Source: Williamsia limnetica
GTDB taxonomy: Bacteria; Actinomycetota; Actinomycetes; Mycobacteriales; Mycobacteriaceae
Reading direction: 5' to 3'
Length of the DNA: 64,000 bases
NCBI RefSeq assembly: GCF_003217475.1
Contig: NZ_QJSP01000014.1
Span: 1-64,000, forward strand
Shown here: positions 39,801-48,700 of the stretch, piece by piece
Layout: the number at the start of each line of letters is the position of its first letter
How positions within the stretch are numbered: the first letter of the stretch is position 1
The notes under the pieces: model-generated
The model's input: the letters and a program-made list of their open reading frames with translations, nothing else
What the model was told of the DNA's origin: nothing
Database searches by the model: none
Program-made: the position numbers and the translations under genes

Positions 39801-41006
39801 GTCGGCGACGACCGGCAGTGCGCGCCCGGCGGTTTCGGGGGATCAGGCATGGACGAGGTCTTCACCAAACTCGACACCTACCTGTCCGACATCCCGCAGT
39901 ACATGCGCGACAGTCTCACCCCGCGTTCGAGTCTGTTCTCGATGTTGCGAACCCGGTTCGGGCACGTGGTGCGCCTCCGTGAGCATTTCCGTTCGATGCC
40001 CGAGATCATCGAGTTCTCCAGTCGGCAGTTCTATCCAGACTCTCCGCTGATCCCGGTGCGGCAGTTCGGAGCGGACCGGCTGCCGCCGCTGCAGACCAGG
40101 CACATCGAAGGGGCCAGGAGTTCGGGATCGAATTCGTCGTTGGTGAACCCTGACGAAGCTGCGGCGCTGGTGCAGCTGCTGAAGGAGGCCGACGCCGATC
40201 CACGGTACGACGGGATGACCTTCGGGGTCGTCGTGTTGCAGGGTCAGCGGCAAGTCGACCTCGTGAGTCAGTCGCTACGAGATGCCCTCGATCCAGAGAC
40301 CTGGCGCGAACGGTCACTGCGGGTGGGCACTCCACCGGACTTCCAGGGCGATGAGCGACACGTGATCTTCCTGTCGATGGTCGTATGCCCCGACACCAAC
40401 GTCAATGCATTGACCCGCAGTGAATCCCAACGTCGCATCAATGTGGCCGCCTCGCGGGCGATGGATCAGCTCTGGCTGGTCCACTCGGTCGAGGCCGGTG
40501 ACCTCAAAGAGAACGATCTGCGGTATTCGCTGCTGACGTACATGCAGAAAACCGAAGGTGCGCTGGTGGATCCGATGCCTGTCGGCATCACGGCCACCTC
40601 GCGCAGCGAGCCCTTCGACTCACTGTTCGAGCAGCAGATATTCGTTGATCTGACCGAGCGTGGCTTCTACGTGAATCCAAAGGTGGTCGTGAACAACAGG
40701 GTCATCGACCTGGTGGTCACCGGTAGCGACGCGCGGCTCGCCGTCGAATGCGACGGTGACGAGTTCACCAGCACGCCCGAGCAGGCACGAGCCGACATGG
40801 AGCGAGAACGCGAACTTCGGCGCTGCGGTTGGCGGTTCTGGCGAGTGCGCGAGTCGGAGTATCTACTCGATCCAGAGCTCGCCCTGAGCGGACTCTGGGA
40901 AGAACTCGAACGGCGCGGAGTGCTACCGAACTCGGTGGCATCAGAGTTGGCCGGCCCTACAGACATCGAGCCCTGGCGGCCGCTCGCGCTGTCCGGCGGG
41001 GACTAG
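36843..41006 (+). CDS. SF1 helicase fused to Vsr/DUF559-like nuclease (putative single-gene defence protein)
   Basis: A 1387-residue protein. Residues ~1-280 are an unrecognised N-terminal region. Walker A GPPGTGKT lies at 293-300. About 660 residues, largely helical with coiled-coil stretches, separate it from the DEAS motif (VVIVDEASQ; D965, E966) and VGDDRQCAP, followed by later SF1 motifs (LREHFRSMPEII; FQGDERHVIFLSMV; RRINVAASRAMDQLWLV). The C-terminus (~1260-1360) is a PD-(D/E)xK-type nuclease: D1289, E1302-x-D1304 (AVECDGDEF), then LRRCGWRFWRVRE. This helicase plus Vsr layout resembles the Hhe-type anti-phage family. GAGG spacing favours ATG 36843 over 36840. Confidence 0.88.
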   Translation: MTDSVPGDDRRGRVLRLLQFLHELVRAKSSVIRDVSEHAGVVWLGADYDIPIDRDAAVGQVITELSRSNPLQNTAYDLLAQAIDELAERPESLELVLASGLLTASDPVIIREHLLTQPVVADHDHAAGVISVRLAGESQPELHAGHLLTGVDGFDLAASTEFSDTLGTTRSPIAESVEKFFTKWRRAVVDDPASVSVDLAPALVLRRRGSAPLLDYYEAMMATVRDESNEIPIGLAQLVEPVEASERVARLRDSGAMSATELVEDALYPLPSNVEQRDILAQLGLDSGVVVEGPPGTGKTHTIANLMSALLAKGQRVLVVSEKAQALHVLRDKLPVELQELAVSITDVTKDGSQSLIDSVEAIATRKGSFQSRVATSEIKNLRSKRDQARAKREQILREIWQLRESETEKHEWVAAGYSGTAAHIVRQCNQVADQHDWLPGPLASALPALEPGEFERLLELLRARGDQWSDRLAQHLPPLDDVLPGTVELERICKRVQERPSEDMVGSGSLLAILADVDSARLLRVKNRCDRLGAAVREVRTFPPHLQQMAQRLLSGEASYLWNRVTALSEVIDEATERDKRIGTHTVEVDGAATGDSVLFEQAADYLESGGVWRGRFRKAPQQKAIEELGATYTVDGRVPTDAPSLRLVADHLGVLDAVARVQSILAEVNVPMDTSGTRSVQLGRLVRLDGQLAWVSELLTGRDQLVRELNSISPGGPRPKSIDEVEEVARQAGAIAAANDGTLARREIDDIARLLSAEIEKGPSSEGDALLAAVRAADPDAILETRRAFNSARIERESQGALDLLELRLKQKAPNLVKLLIETSADPVWDDRLADMDAAWSWRRAYQWAQERSDPERETRLEADLDEVEADITHFTARLAAACAWRECLEHMTVSQVQALQSYRDHITNIGKGSGKHAERFRLAARSAMAQAQTAVPAWIMPISQVLSSVAPQQNSFDVVIVDEASQADISSLFLLWLAPRVIVVGDDRQCAPGGFGGSGMDEVFTKLDTYLSDIPQYMRDSLTPRSSLFSMLRTRFGHVVRLREHFRSMPEIIEFSSRQFYPDSPLIPVRQFGADRLPPLQTRHIEGARSSGSNSSLVNPDEAAALVQLLKEADADPRYDGMTFGVVVLQGQRQVDLVSQSLRDALDPETWRERSLRVGTPPDFQGDERHVIFLSMVVCPDTNVNALTRSESQRRINVAASRAMDQLWLVHSVEAGDLKENDLRYSLLTYMQKTEGALVDPMPVGITATSRSEPFDSLFEQQIFVDLTERGFYVNPKVVVNNRVIDLVVTGSDARLAVECDGDEFTSTPEQARADMERERELRRCGWRFWRVRESEYLLDPELALSGLWEELERRGVLPNSVASELAGPTDIEPWRPLALSGGD

Positions 41007-41052
41007 CTCCACGGTCGGCGGTGGTCGGCCGCGACTCGATTGCCTCGGGAGC

Positions 41053-41826
41053 TCAGTTGTCGGTGGCCTGAACGTGGTCGAGCAGGGCGGGTAGTCCGCG
41101 ACCGGCGGTGGTCTGCATGAAGTGGGTGACCGATGAGCTCAGAGGTGTCGGGTCCGGGTTGATCTCGATCACCGGGGTCCCGGCGGCCAGGGCCCGTTCC
41201 GGCAGGGCAGCAGCCGGATACACCAGGCCGGACGTTCCCACCACGATCAACAGATCGCATCCGGCTGCGGCATCGGCTGCCCGCTCCCAGGCATCCTGCG
41301 GTAGGGGTTCACCGAACCACACGACGCCGGGCCTGACGGGGGAGAGGCAACGCGGGCAGGCCGGTGGCTCGACTCGTAGAGTCTCGGTGGCGGTGTCCGG
41401 GTTCGCATCGGTGCCGCTGTACGGGGTGTCGCAGTGGGAGCAACGCGGCGCGAACAGGCTGCCGTGCAGATGGGCAGTGACGGCGCTGCCGGCCCGCTCG
41501 TGGAGATCGTCGACGTTCTGGGTGACCACCATGAGCGTGCGCCGCTCGGCCCACTGTGCGAGCGCGCGGTGGCCCGCATTGGGTTCGGCACCGCGGACCA
41601 GACGGGCACGCCACTGATACCAGGCCCAGACCAGGGCGGGGTCGTCCGACCACGCCCCGGGCGTTGCCAGTTCGGTGGGGTCGAAGCGCTCCCACAGTCC
41701 GGTCTCGGCGTCACGAAACGTCGGCACATTGCTCTCGGCGGACATGCCGGCACCCGTGCACACGGTCACCCAGTCCGCTCCGTCGACCAGGGCTGCGATC
41801 GCCGGGTCGAGGTCTGCGCCGCCCAT
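41053..41826 (-). CDS. cobB: Sirtuin NAD-dependent protein deacylase
   Basis: Removes acyl groups from lysines using NAD. Motifs: CTGAGMSAESNVPTFRD (NAD binding), TQNVDDLHERAG, catalytic His in HLHGS, two Cys pairs for zinc (CSHC, CPRC), and VVWFGEPLP. Y70 and R73 in WYQWR match the Tyr-x-x-Arg of class III sirtuins that favour succinyl or malonyl lysine. Length is 257. It converges on the helicase-nuclease gene and follows the HIT gene on the minus strand with a 5-bp gap. Confidence 0.95.
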   Translation of the reverse strand: MGGADLDPAIAALVDGADWVTVCTGAGMSAESNVPTFRDAETGLWERFDPTELATPGAWSDDPALVWAWYQWRARLVRGAEPNAGHRALAQWAERRTLMVVTQNVDDLHERAGSAVTAHLHGSLFAPRCSHCDTPYSGTDANPDTATETLRVEPPACPRCLSPVRPGVVWFGEPLPQDAWERAADAAAGCDLLIVVGTSGLVYPAAALPERALAAGTPVIEINPDPTPLSSSVTHFMQTTAGRGLPALLDHVQATDN

Positions 41827-41831
41827 GGGTA

Positions 41832-42254
41832 TCAGGATCCCTGCAGTTCGGAACGCAGGATCTCGGCTGTTCCGGGAAGGTCGTTGTCGCGCCGGATGAG
41901 CAGGCTCTTGGCGAGGACCAACTTGTCACCGTCGTGTCGAGGCACGACGTGCAGATGTGAGTGAAACACGGTCTGGAAGGCTGCGCGGCCGTCGTTGACG
42001 AGCAGGTTCACACCGTCGGCAGCAATCGCCGATGCGCGCTGTGCCGCGGCGACCCGCTGACCGGCCTGGAAGAGCTTGCCGCCCTGATCGGGACTGAGTT
42101 CTGCCAGGTTGGTGGCGTGGCGTTTGGGGATGAGCAGCGTGTGGCCCGGCCGCACCGGGCGGATGTCGAGGAAGCCGAGTATGTCGTCGTCCTCATAGAC
42201 GATGTGGGCCGGGGAGGATCCGGCGACGATCGCGCAGAAGACGCAGTCACTCAT
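41832..42254 (-). CDS. HIT family nucleotide hydrolase/transferase
   Basis: A 140-residue histidine-triad protein with the catalytic HSHLHVVPR motif, an N-terminal CVFCAIVAG zinc-type Cys pair, and VRPGHTLLIPKRH. Substrates are likely AMP-lysine-type phosphoramidates or dinucleotides, as for Hint proteins. It is the upstream gene of the pair with the sirtuin. Its start is divergent from fas across a 450-bp gap. Confidence 0.93.
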   Translation of the reverse strand: MSDCVFCAIVAGSSPAHIVYEDDDILGFLDIRPVRPGHTLLIPKRHATNLAELSPDQGGKLFQAGQRVAAAQRASAIAADGVNLLVNDGRAAFQTVFHSHLHVVPRHDGDKLVLAKSLLIRRDNDLPGTAEILRSELQGS

Positions 42255-42299
42255 GTATCCAGCCTAGTGCCGCGTTCAGCGGCAGCCCGCTCACCGGGA

Positions 42300-42319
42300 G
42301 TGACAAATTCGTTTGTCAC
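42300..42319. promoter_or_regulatory. 8-bp inverted repeat with 4-nt centre
   Basis: GTGACAAA-TTCG-TTTGTCAC is a perfect 20-bp dyad, 45 bp from the HIT start codon and about 390 bp before fas. Its size and AT-rich arms suit a dimeric regulator site. It could also act as a bidirectional mRNA hairpin with a TTCG loop. Confidence 0.55.
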
Positions 42320-42448
42320 GATTAGGTAACGGTGCCGACAGCCCGTCGTTTTCCCTGGTGAACGCTCGTTCGGCCCGTGTGATCTGCGAATTCAATGATT
42401 GCTTGCGGGCTGTTGCTCACCGCTTGACCCCCTGTGTCGAATGTTACC

Positions 42449-42470
42449 GACGGGTATACCCACGGGTCAC
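42449..42470. promoter_or_regulatory. Palindrome GGGTATACCC with imperfect flanks
   Basis: The 10-bp perfect palindrome at 42452-42461 sits in a 22-bp imperfect dyad (ACCGAC...ACGGGT arms). It is a candidate operator for fas; the regulator is unknown. Confidence 0.45.
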
Positions 42471-42478
42471 TTGCAAAC

Positions 42479-42498
42479 ATGAGGAAAACCTCATTTTT
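42479..42498 (+). promoter_or_regulatory. Hairpin followed by T-run in fas leader (attenuator-like)
   Basis: ATGAGG (42479-42484) pairs with CCTCAT (42489-42494) around an AAAA loop and runs into TTTTT (42494-42498). This is the form of an intrinsic terminator pointing toward fas, though the stem is only 6 bp. It could be an attenuator if the promoter lies upstream, or a regulator site. Confidence 0.35.
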
Positions 42499-42537
42499 GT
42501 GTGCCAACATGGTCTTCGAGCGCATCTGGAGGGGGCG

Positions 42538-42549
42538 GGCAACGTTGCC
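42538..42549. promoter_or_regulatory. 12-bp perfect palindrome GGCAACGTTGCC
   Basis: A perfect dyad centred on ACGT, 158 bp upstream of the fas start, beside a GGGGGCGGG stretch. It is a candidate regulator site. Confidence 0.4.
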
Positions 42550-42706
42550 TGTCTGTCGAGATGAAACGTAATGGGCCGCACAGGGATTCGCAATGCGAGT
42601 TGCTCGGTCCACCAGCGGGTGAGAGTTCTCCAGGCTGCGCCGCCCACAGACAGCGCGGTCCTCACATCCGCAGAAACACACGCAACCAGCTACATGAGGG
42701 AGCCTC

Positions 42707-45700
42707 GTGACCATTCACCAGTTCCGCACCGGATCCGAAGAAAACTCTGCCTGGGCCACTCGGCCCGACGGATCCCTGATCGATCGACTGCGGGATGGTG
42801 AGTCATACGCAGTGAGCTTCGGGGGACAGGGTGGACCCTGGTTGCCCGTCCTCGCCGAGCTGGTCATCGACGCCGACCTCGACCGCAGCACCGCCAAGAT
42901 CGTGGAGGCGGCCGAGCGGCTCATCGAGCCGGTCGCCGACCGGCTGTCCGCAGTACGCCCCGACGGCTTCCATCCGCTGAGCTGGGTGCGCGCCTACAAC
43001 GCCGAAGAAGTCATCCCGGCCGACTCCGCGCTGGCCGCCGCCCCCGTCTCGGTGCCCGGCATCCTCCTTGCCCAGTTGGCTGCCGTGAGCGCCACTCGCA
43101 AGCAGGGTCTCGACCTCGCCGCCATGCCGCCCGTCGCGGCCATCGGACATTCGCAGGGTGTGCTCGCCACCGAGGCCATCAAAGCCGCCACCATCGAAAG
43201 CGGACTGGGTGATGGAGCCCTGCTGGCCGTCGCACACCTGATCGGCGCTGCGGGCGCTCTGGTGGCTCGTCGACGCGGATTGACCGCCGAGGCCGCCGGA
43301 AGCCCCATGCTCTCCATCTCGAACGTCGATCCGGCGCGGATCCAGGAGCTGGTGGACGCCTACGCCCAGACCCTGCGCGAAGGTGATCGTGAGTCGGCCC
43401 CCGTCCTCTCCATCGTCAACGGACGCCGTGCGGTGGTCCTGTCGGGAGCTCCTCGCCACCTCGCCGCGTTTGTCGCCCAGTGCGAGACCATCGCCGCAGC
43501 CGAGGCAGCCGAGCGCAAGAAGAAGACCACCGGCGGTTCTGCATTCGCGCCGGTATTCGACCCGCTCGCGGTCTCGATCGCCTTCCATCACCCCGCACTC
43601 GACGCAGCGGCCGATCTGGTCGCCGAATGGGCCCAAGACTGCGACATCGATCCCGTGGCTGCTCGCCGCTTGGCGGCGGCCGTGCTCGTCGACCGCGTCG
43701 ACTGGGTGGACGCCCTCGACGACGTCGTGAGCGCAGGCGCCAAGTGGATTCTCGATCTGGGCCCCGGCGACGTCGCCACCCGACTGAGCGTTCCCGTGGT
43801 TCGTGGCCAGGGCGTCGGCCTCATCTCGGTGAGCCAGCGCGGTGGACAGCGCAACCTGTTCGCGCCCGGCGGTATCCCCGACGTCCAACGTCCGTGGAGC
43901 AGCTACAGCCCCCGCATCGTCGAACTGCCGGACGGACGCCGCGTCGTCGAGACCTCGTTCACCCGGTTGACCGGTAGGTCCCCGATGCTGCTCGCAGGCA
44001 TGACACCGACCACCGTCGACCCTGCGATCGTGGCGGCCGCCGCGAATGCCGGCCACTGGGCCGAGCTCGCCGGTGGCGGCCAGGTGACCGAGGCGATCTT
44101 CGCCGACAACATCGCCAAGCTGACCGAGCTGCTCGAGCCGGGTCGGCAGGCTCAGTTCAACACGCTGTTCCTCGACCCGTACCTGTGGAAACTGCAGATC
44201 GGCGGCAAGCGCCTCGTCCAGAAGGCACGTGCGAACGGTGCCCCGATCGACGGCGTCATCGTCTCGGCGGGCATCCCGGAACTCGACGAGGCGGTGGCCT
44301 TGGTCTCCGAACTCGCCGAGGCCCAGATCCCGTACGTCTCGTTCAAGCCCGGCACCATCGGCCAGATCCGGTCGGTGATCCGTATCGCCGCCGAGGTACC
44401 GCACTACCCGGTGATCGTCCAGATCGAGGGTGGCCGCGCAGGCGGACACCACTCGTGGGAAGACCTCGACTCGCTGCTGCTCGCGACCTATGCAGAGCTC
44501 CGGGCGCGGCCGAACGTCGTCATCTGCGTCGGCGGCGGCATCGGGACCGCCGAGCGCGCAAGCGAGTACCTCACCGGGGTCTGGTCCGCGGCACACGACT
44601 ATCCGCTGATGCCGCTCGACGGCATCCTGGTGGGCACTGCCGCTATGGCGACCAAGGAAGCGACCACGTCGCCGGCGGTCAAAGAACTGCTCGTCAACAC
44701 CCCAGGGTGCGACGAATGGATCGGCGCCGGATACGCCACCGCCGGAATGGCCTCGGGCCGGAGCCAACTCGGTGCCGATATCCACGAGGTCGACAACGCC
44801 GCATCGCGTTGTGGTCGACTGCTCGACGAGGTCGCCGGTGATGAGGACGCGGTGGCCGAACGCCGCGACGAGATCATCGAGGCCCTGAGCGGAACCGCGA
44901 AGCCGTACTTCGGTGATGTGGCTCAGATGACCTACCGGCAGTGGCTCGACCGCTACGTCGAGCTCGCCGTCGGCGAGGCCACCGGGCCCGACACCTGGGT
45001 CGACATCACCTGGCGTCAGCGCTTCATCGAGATGCTCCAGCGCACCGAGGCGCGTCTGCACGATGCCGATCGCGGCCAGATCCCGACGCTGTTCGGACAC
45101 ACCGCTGCCACGGACAACGCCGGTGCTGCCATCGACGCCCTCGTGGCCGTCTATCCGGCTGCCGACGCGGACGTGCTGCACCCGGCCGATCTGCTCTTCT
45201 TCCTCGAGCTCTGCCGCACACCCGGCAAGCCCGTCAACTTCGTGCCCGTCATCGACAAAGACGTGCGGCGTTGGTGGCGCAGCGACTCGCTGTGGCAGGC
45301 ACACGATGCCCGCTACGGCGCGGACGAGGTGTGCATCATTCCCGGCCCGGTCGCCGTTGCCGGCATCACCCGCGTCGATGAGCCGGTGGGCGAACTGCTC
45401 GATCGCTTCGAGGCGCAGGTGGTCACCGACCTACAGGGCATCGGCTCTGAGCCGTTCGCGATCAGTGCACGGCTGCGGGCCGGGCTGGTCGATGTCGACG
45501 GTGTCCTGGGCAGCGCGATCGAGGCACTCAGCGTTCAGTGGTCGGGCCGACTCGTCCCCAACCCGATCGCGCAGCTCGGCGATCGTGACGCTTGGGAGTT
45601 TCCCTCGACCGAGCGCGGCGAGCACGAACCGACCGGTGCCGTCCTGGAGCGCACCGAGGACGGCGTGCTGCTGAGCGTGCCGATCGGTAAGGCCACGGTC

Positions 45701-48700
45701 TCGATCCCGATGATCGTCGACAACTCCATCTTCGACGGCGGAGCACCCACCGTCACCGTCGACGCCGCGGCAGGCGCCATGCGTCAGCTCCTGGCCGTCG
45801 CCGCAGGTGGATCCCTGGCAGAGGTGACCGATGGCAGCGCAACGCGCACCGCCACCTGGGATCCCGACCTGGTCGCCGACCACGCCGCCGTCACCGCCTA
45901 CACCCTGCCCGAGCACCTCAGCGCCTCGACTCCCCAGGGCGTCACAGGTTTCGCCAACCCGGACACGCTGGTCGGTCTGTGCTGGCCCGCCGTGTTCAGC
46001 GTCATCGGCGCGGCGACCACCACCGACGGCGCGCCCGTCGTCGAGGGGCTGCTCGACCTGGTCCACCTCGACCACGTGGCCTCCACCTTCGGTGAGCTGC
46101 CCCGCACGAAGTCCGAGTTCACCGTCACCGCGTCGCTGTCCGACGTCACCGACACCGATCTCGGTCGCGTCGTCACCGTCGATGTCACGATCGCCGACGG
46201 ACATCGTCAGGTCGCCACCATGACCGAGCGGTTCGCGGTACGCGGACGCACCGGCAGCGGCGAATTGAGCGATCCGAAGCGTGCAGGCGGTGCTCTGAGC
46301 GCCCGCGCCGGTGACGCGACCCGTAAGAAGATCCGTCAGGCCACTATGACGGCACCGTCGCGGATGAACGGATTCGCGCTGGTCTCCGGCGACCACAACC
46401 CCATCCACACCGATCTGTCGGCGGCGAAGATGGCCGGTCTGGGCACTCCCATCGCCCACGGCATGTGGCTGTCGGCCGCCGCGCAGCACGTGGCGACCGC
46501 CACCGACGCGAAAAACCCCGTCCCGGTGCCGCGTGCACTGACCGGCTGGACCGCCCGCTTCTTGGGGATGGTCCGCCCGGGCGACGAGATCACCGTTCGC
46601 GTCGACCGAGTCGGCATGGACGCCGGCCGCGACGTCATCGAGGTCAGCGCCAAGGTGGGTGACCTGCTGGTCATGAACGCCACCGGCCTGCTGGCCCCGG
46701 CGAAGACCGTCTACGCCTTCCCCGGTCAGGGCATCCAGAGCAAGGGCATGGGTCTCGACGCCCGTTCGCGCTCGAAGGCCGCCCGCAAGATCTGGGACCG
46801 TGCGGACAAGCACACCCGGGATGCTCTGGGCTTCTCGATCCTGGCCGTGGTGCGGGACAACCCGACGACACTGTCCGCCGGTGGCACCACCTATCAGCAC
46901 CCGGACGGCGTGCTGTTCCTCACCCAGTTCACCCAGGTCGCGATGGCCACCTTGGGTGTCGCGCAGATCGCGGAACTCAAGGAATCCGGAGCATTCGTCG
47001 AAGGCGCGATCACCTGTGGACACTCGGTGGGCGAGTACAACGCGCTGGCCGCATGTGCAGGAGTGCTCCCGCTGGAGGCCGTTCTCGAGGTCGTGTTCCA
47101 GCGCGGTGAGGCAATGCACCACCTGGTCCCGCGGGACGCCAAGGGGCGCAGTGACTATCAGATGGCTGCCATCCGGCCGAGCCAATTCGGTCTGGCCGAT
47201 GAGGACGTCACCGATTTCGTCTCCGAGATCGGGGCGCGCACCGGCGAGTTCGTCGAGGTCGTCAACCTGAACCTGCTCGGGTCGCAGTACGCGATCGCGG
47301 GCACAGTGAAGGGTCTCGAGGCTCTCGAGACCGAGATCGAGATCCTGCGTGCGAAGACCGGCGGCAAGCGCTCCTTCATCGTGGTACCCGGCATCGATGT
47401 GCCGTTCCACTCCACGGTGCTGCGTGCGGGCGTGCCCGACTTCCGTACCCGCCTGCAGGACCTGTTGCCCGAGCACATCGACCCCGACATCCTGGTGGGA
47501 CGCTACGTTCCCAACCTGGTGCCGCGGATGTTCAACCTCGGCCGTGACTTCGTCCAGGAGATCGCTGATCTCGTACCGTCTGATCCGCTGAACGAGGTGC
47601 TCGCCGACTGGGATTCGTGGAGCGCCAAGCCCGGTGAGCTGACCAGGGTGATCTTGGTCGAACTGCTGGCCTGGCAGTTCGCCAGCCCGGTCCGCTGGAT
47701 CGAGACGCAGGACCTGCTGTTCACGCCTGCCGAACGTGGTGGCGCGGGGATTGAGCGATTCGTCGAGGTCGGCGTCAAGTCGGCTCCGACGCTCAGCGGT
47801 CTCGCAGGCAACACCCTCAAGCTCGACGACTACGCCCAGTCCGCTGTGCAGGTCCTGAACATCGAGCGCGATTCCGACGTCATCTTGGCGAAGGACACCG
47901 CGCCCGACGTAGACGAGGACGAGGCCATCGACGAGGGCCCCGCAGCAGAGACAGCTCCGCCGGCCACGGCCGCTGCAACCGCTGCACCGGCTCCGGTCGC
48001 TGCTCCGGTCGATTCCGGGCCACGTCCCGACGACATCGCGTTCACCCCGGCCGACGCGGTGGATGCCGTGATCGCGCTGTGGACCAAGATCCGCATCGAC
48101 CAGATCGGCACCGCCGACACGATCGAGGCACTGTGTGACGGCGTGTCGTCCCGACGCAACCAGCTGCTGCTCGACATCGGTGGCGAACTGGGCCTGGGCG
48201 CCATCGACGGCGCGGCCGAGGCAGAGATGCCCGCGCTCGCGTCGACCGTGAACGCGCTCGCTCGCGGCTACAAGCCGTTCGGCTCGGTGCTGACCGATGC
48301 GATCGGCGACCAGATCCGCAAGGTGTTCGGACCGACGGGCAAGCGCGCGTCCTACATCGAGGACCGCGTCACCTCGGTCTGGCAGCTCGGACCCGGCTGG
48401 GCCCTGCACACCAGCCTCGCGGTGGCTCTGGGCAGCCGCGACGGCGTCAGTGTGCGCGGCGGCGACCTCGGTGATCTGATCTCCTCCGCCCCGGCGAACA
48501 CCGACGCGATCGACGCGTTGATCGACGCCGCGGTCTCGAAGGTCGGTTCCAACAAGGGCATTTCGGTGTCCAAGCCGGCAGTCGGGGGAGGCGGCGGTGG
48601 CGGAACCGTCGACGCCGCGGCCCTCGGTGAGTTGACCGAGCAGTTCATCGGTCGCTCCGGTGCGCTCGCATCGGCTGCGCAGACGATCCTGTCGAAACTG

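Larger units (their letters stand above)
42255..42706 (+). promoter_or_regulatory. Control region upstream of fas
   Basis: About 450 bp between the divergent HIT and fas genes. I see no convincing protein gene; several short frames lack codon bias or ribosome-binding sites. It holds four distinct symmetrical elements (separate entries) and lower G+C than its surroundings. fas in mycobacteria is controlled by FasR at inverted repeats, so some of these may be regulator sites; no element was matched to the known FasR sequence. Confidence 0.6.

Noticed and set aside
42313-42564. 83-codon frame in the fas leader
   Set aside because: No ribosome-binding site and no codon bias; it runs through the palindromes and hairpin.
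42803-45304. An 833-codon antisense frame at the fas 5' end
   Set aside because: Same reason: mirror of FAS-I codon bias, with His/Asp/Gly-rich composition typical of shadows.
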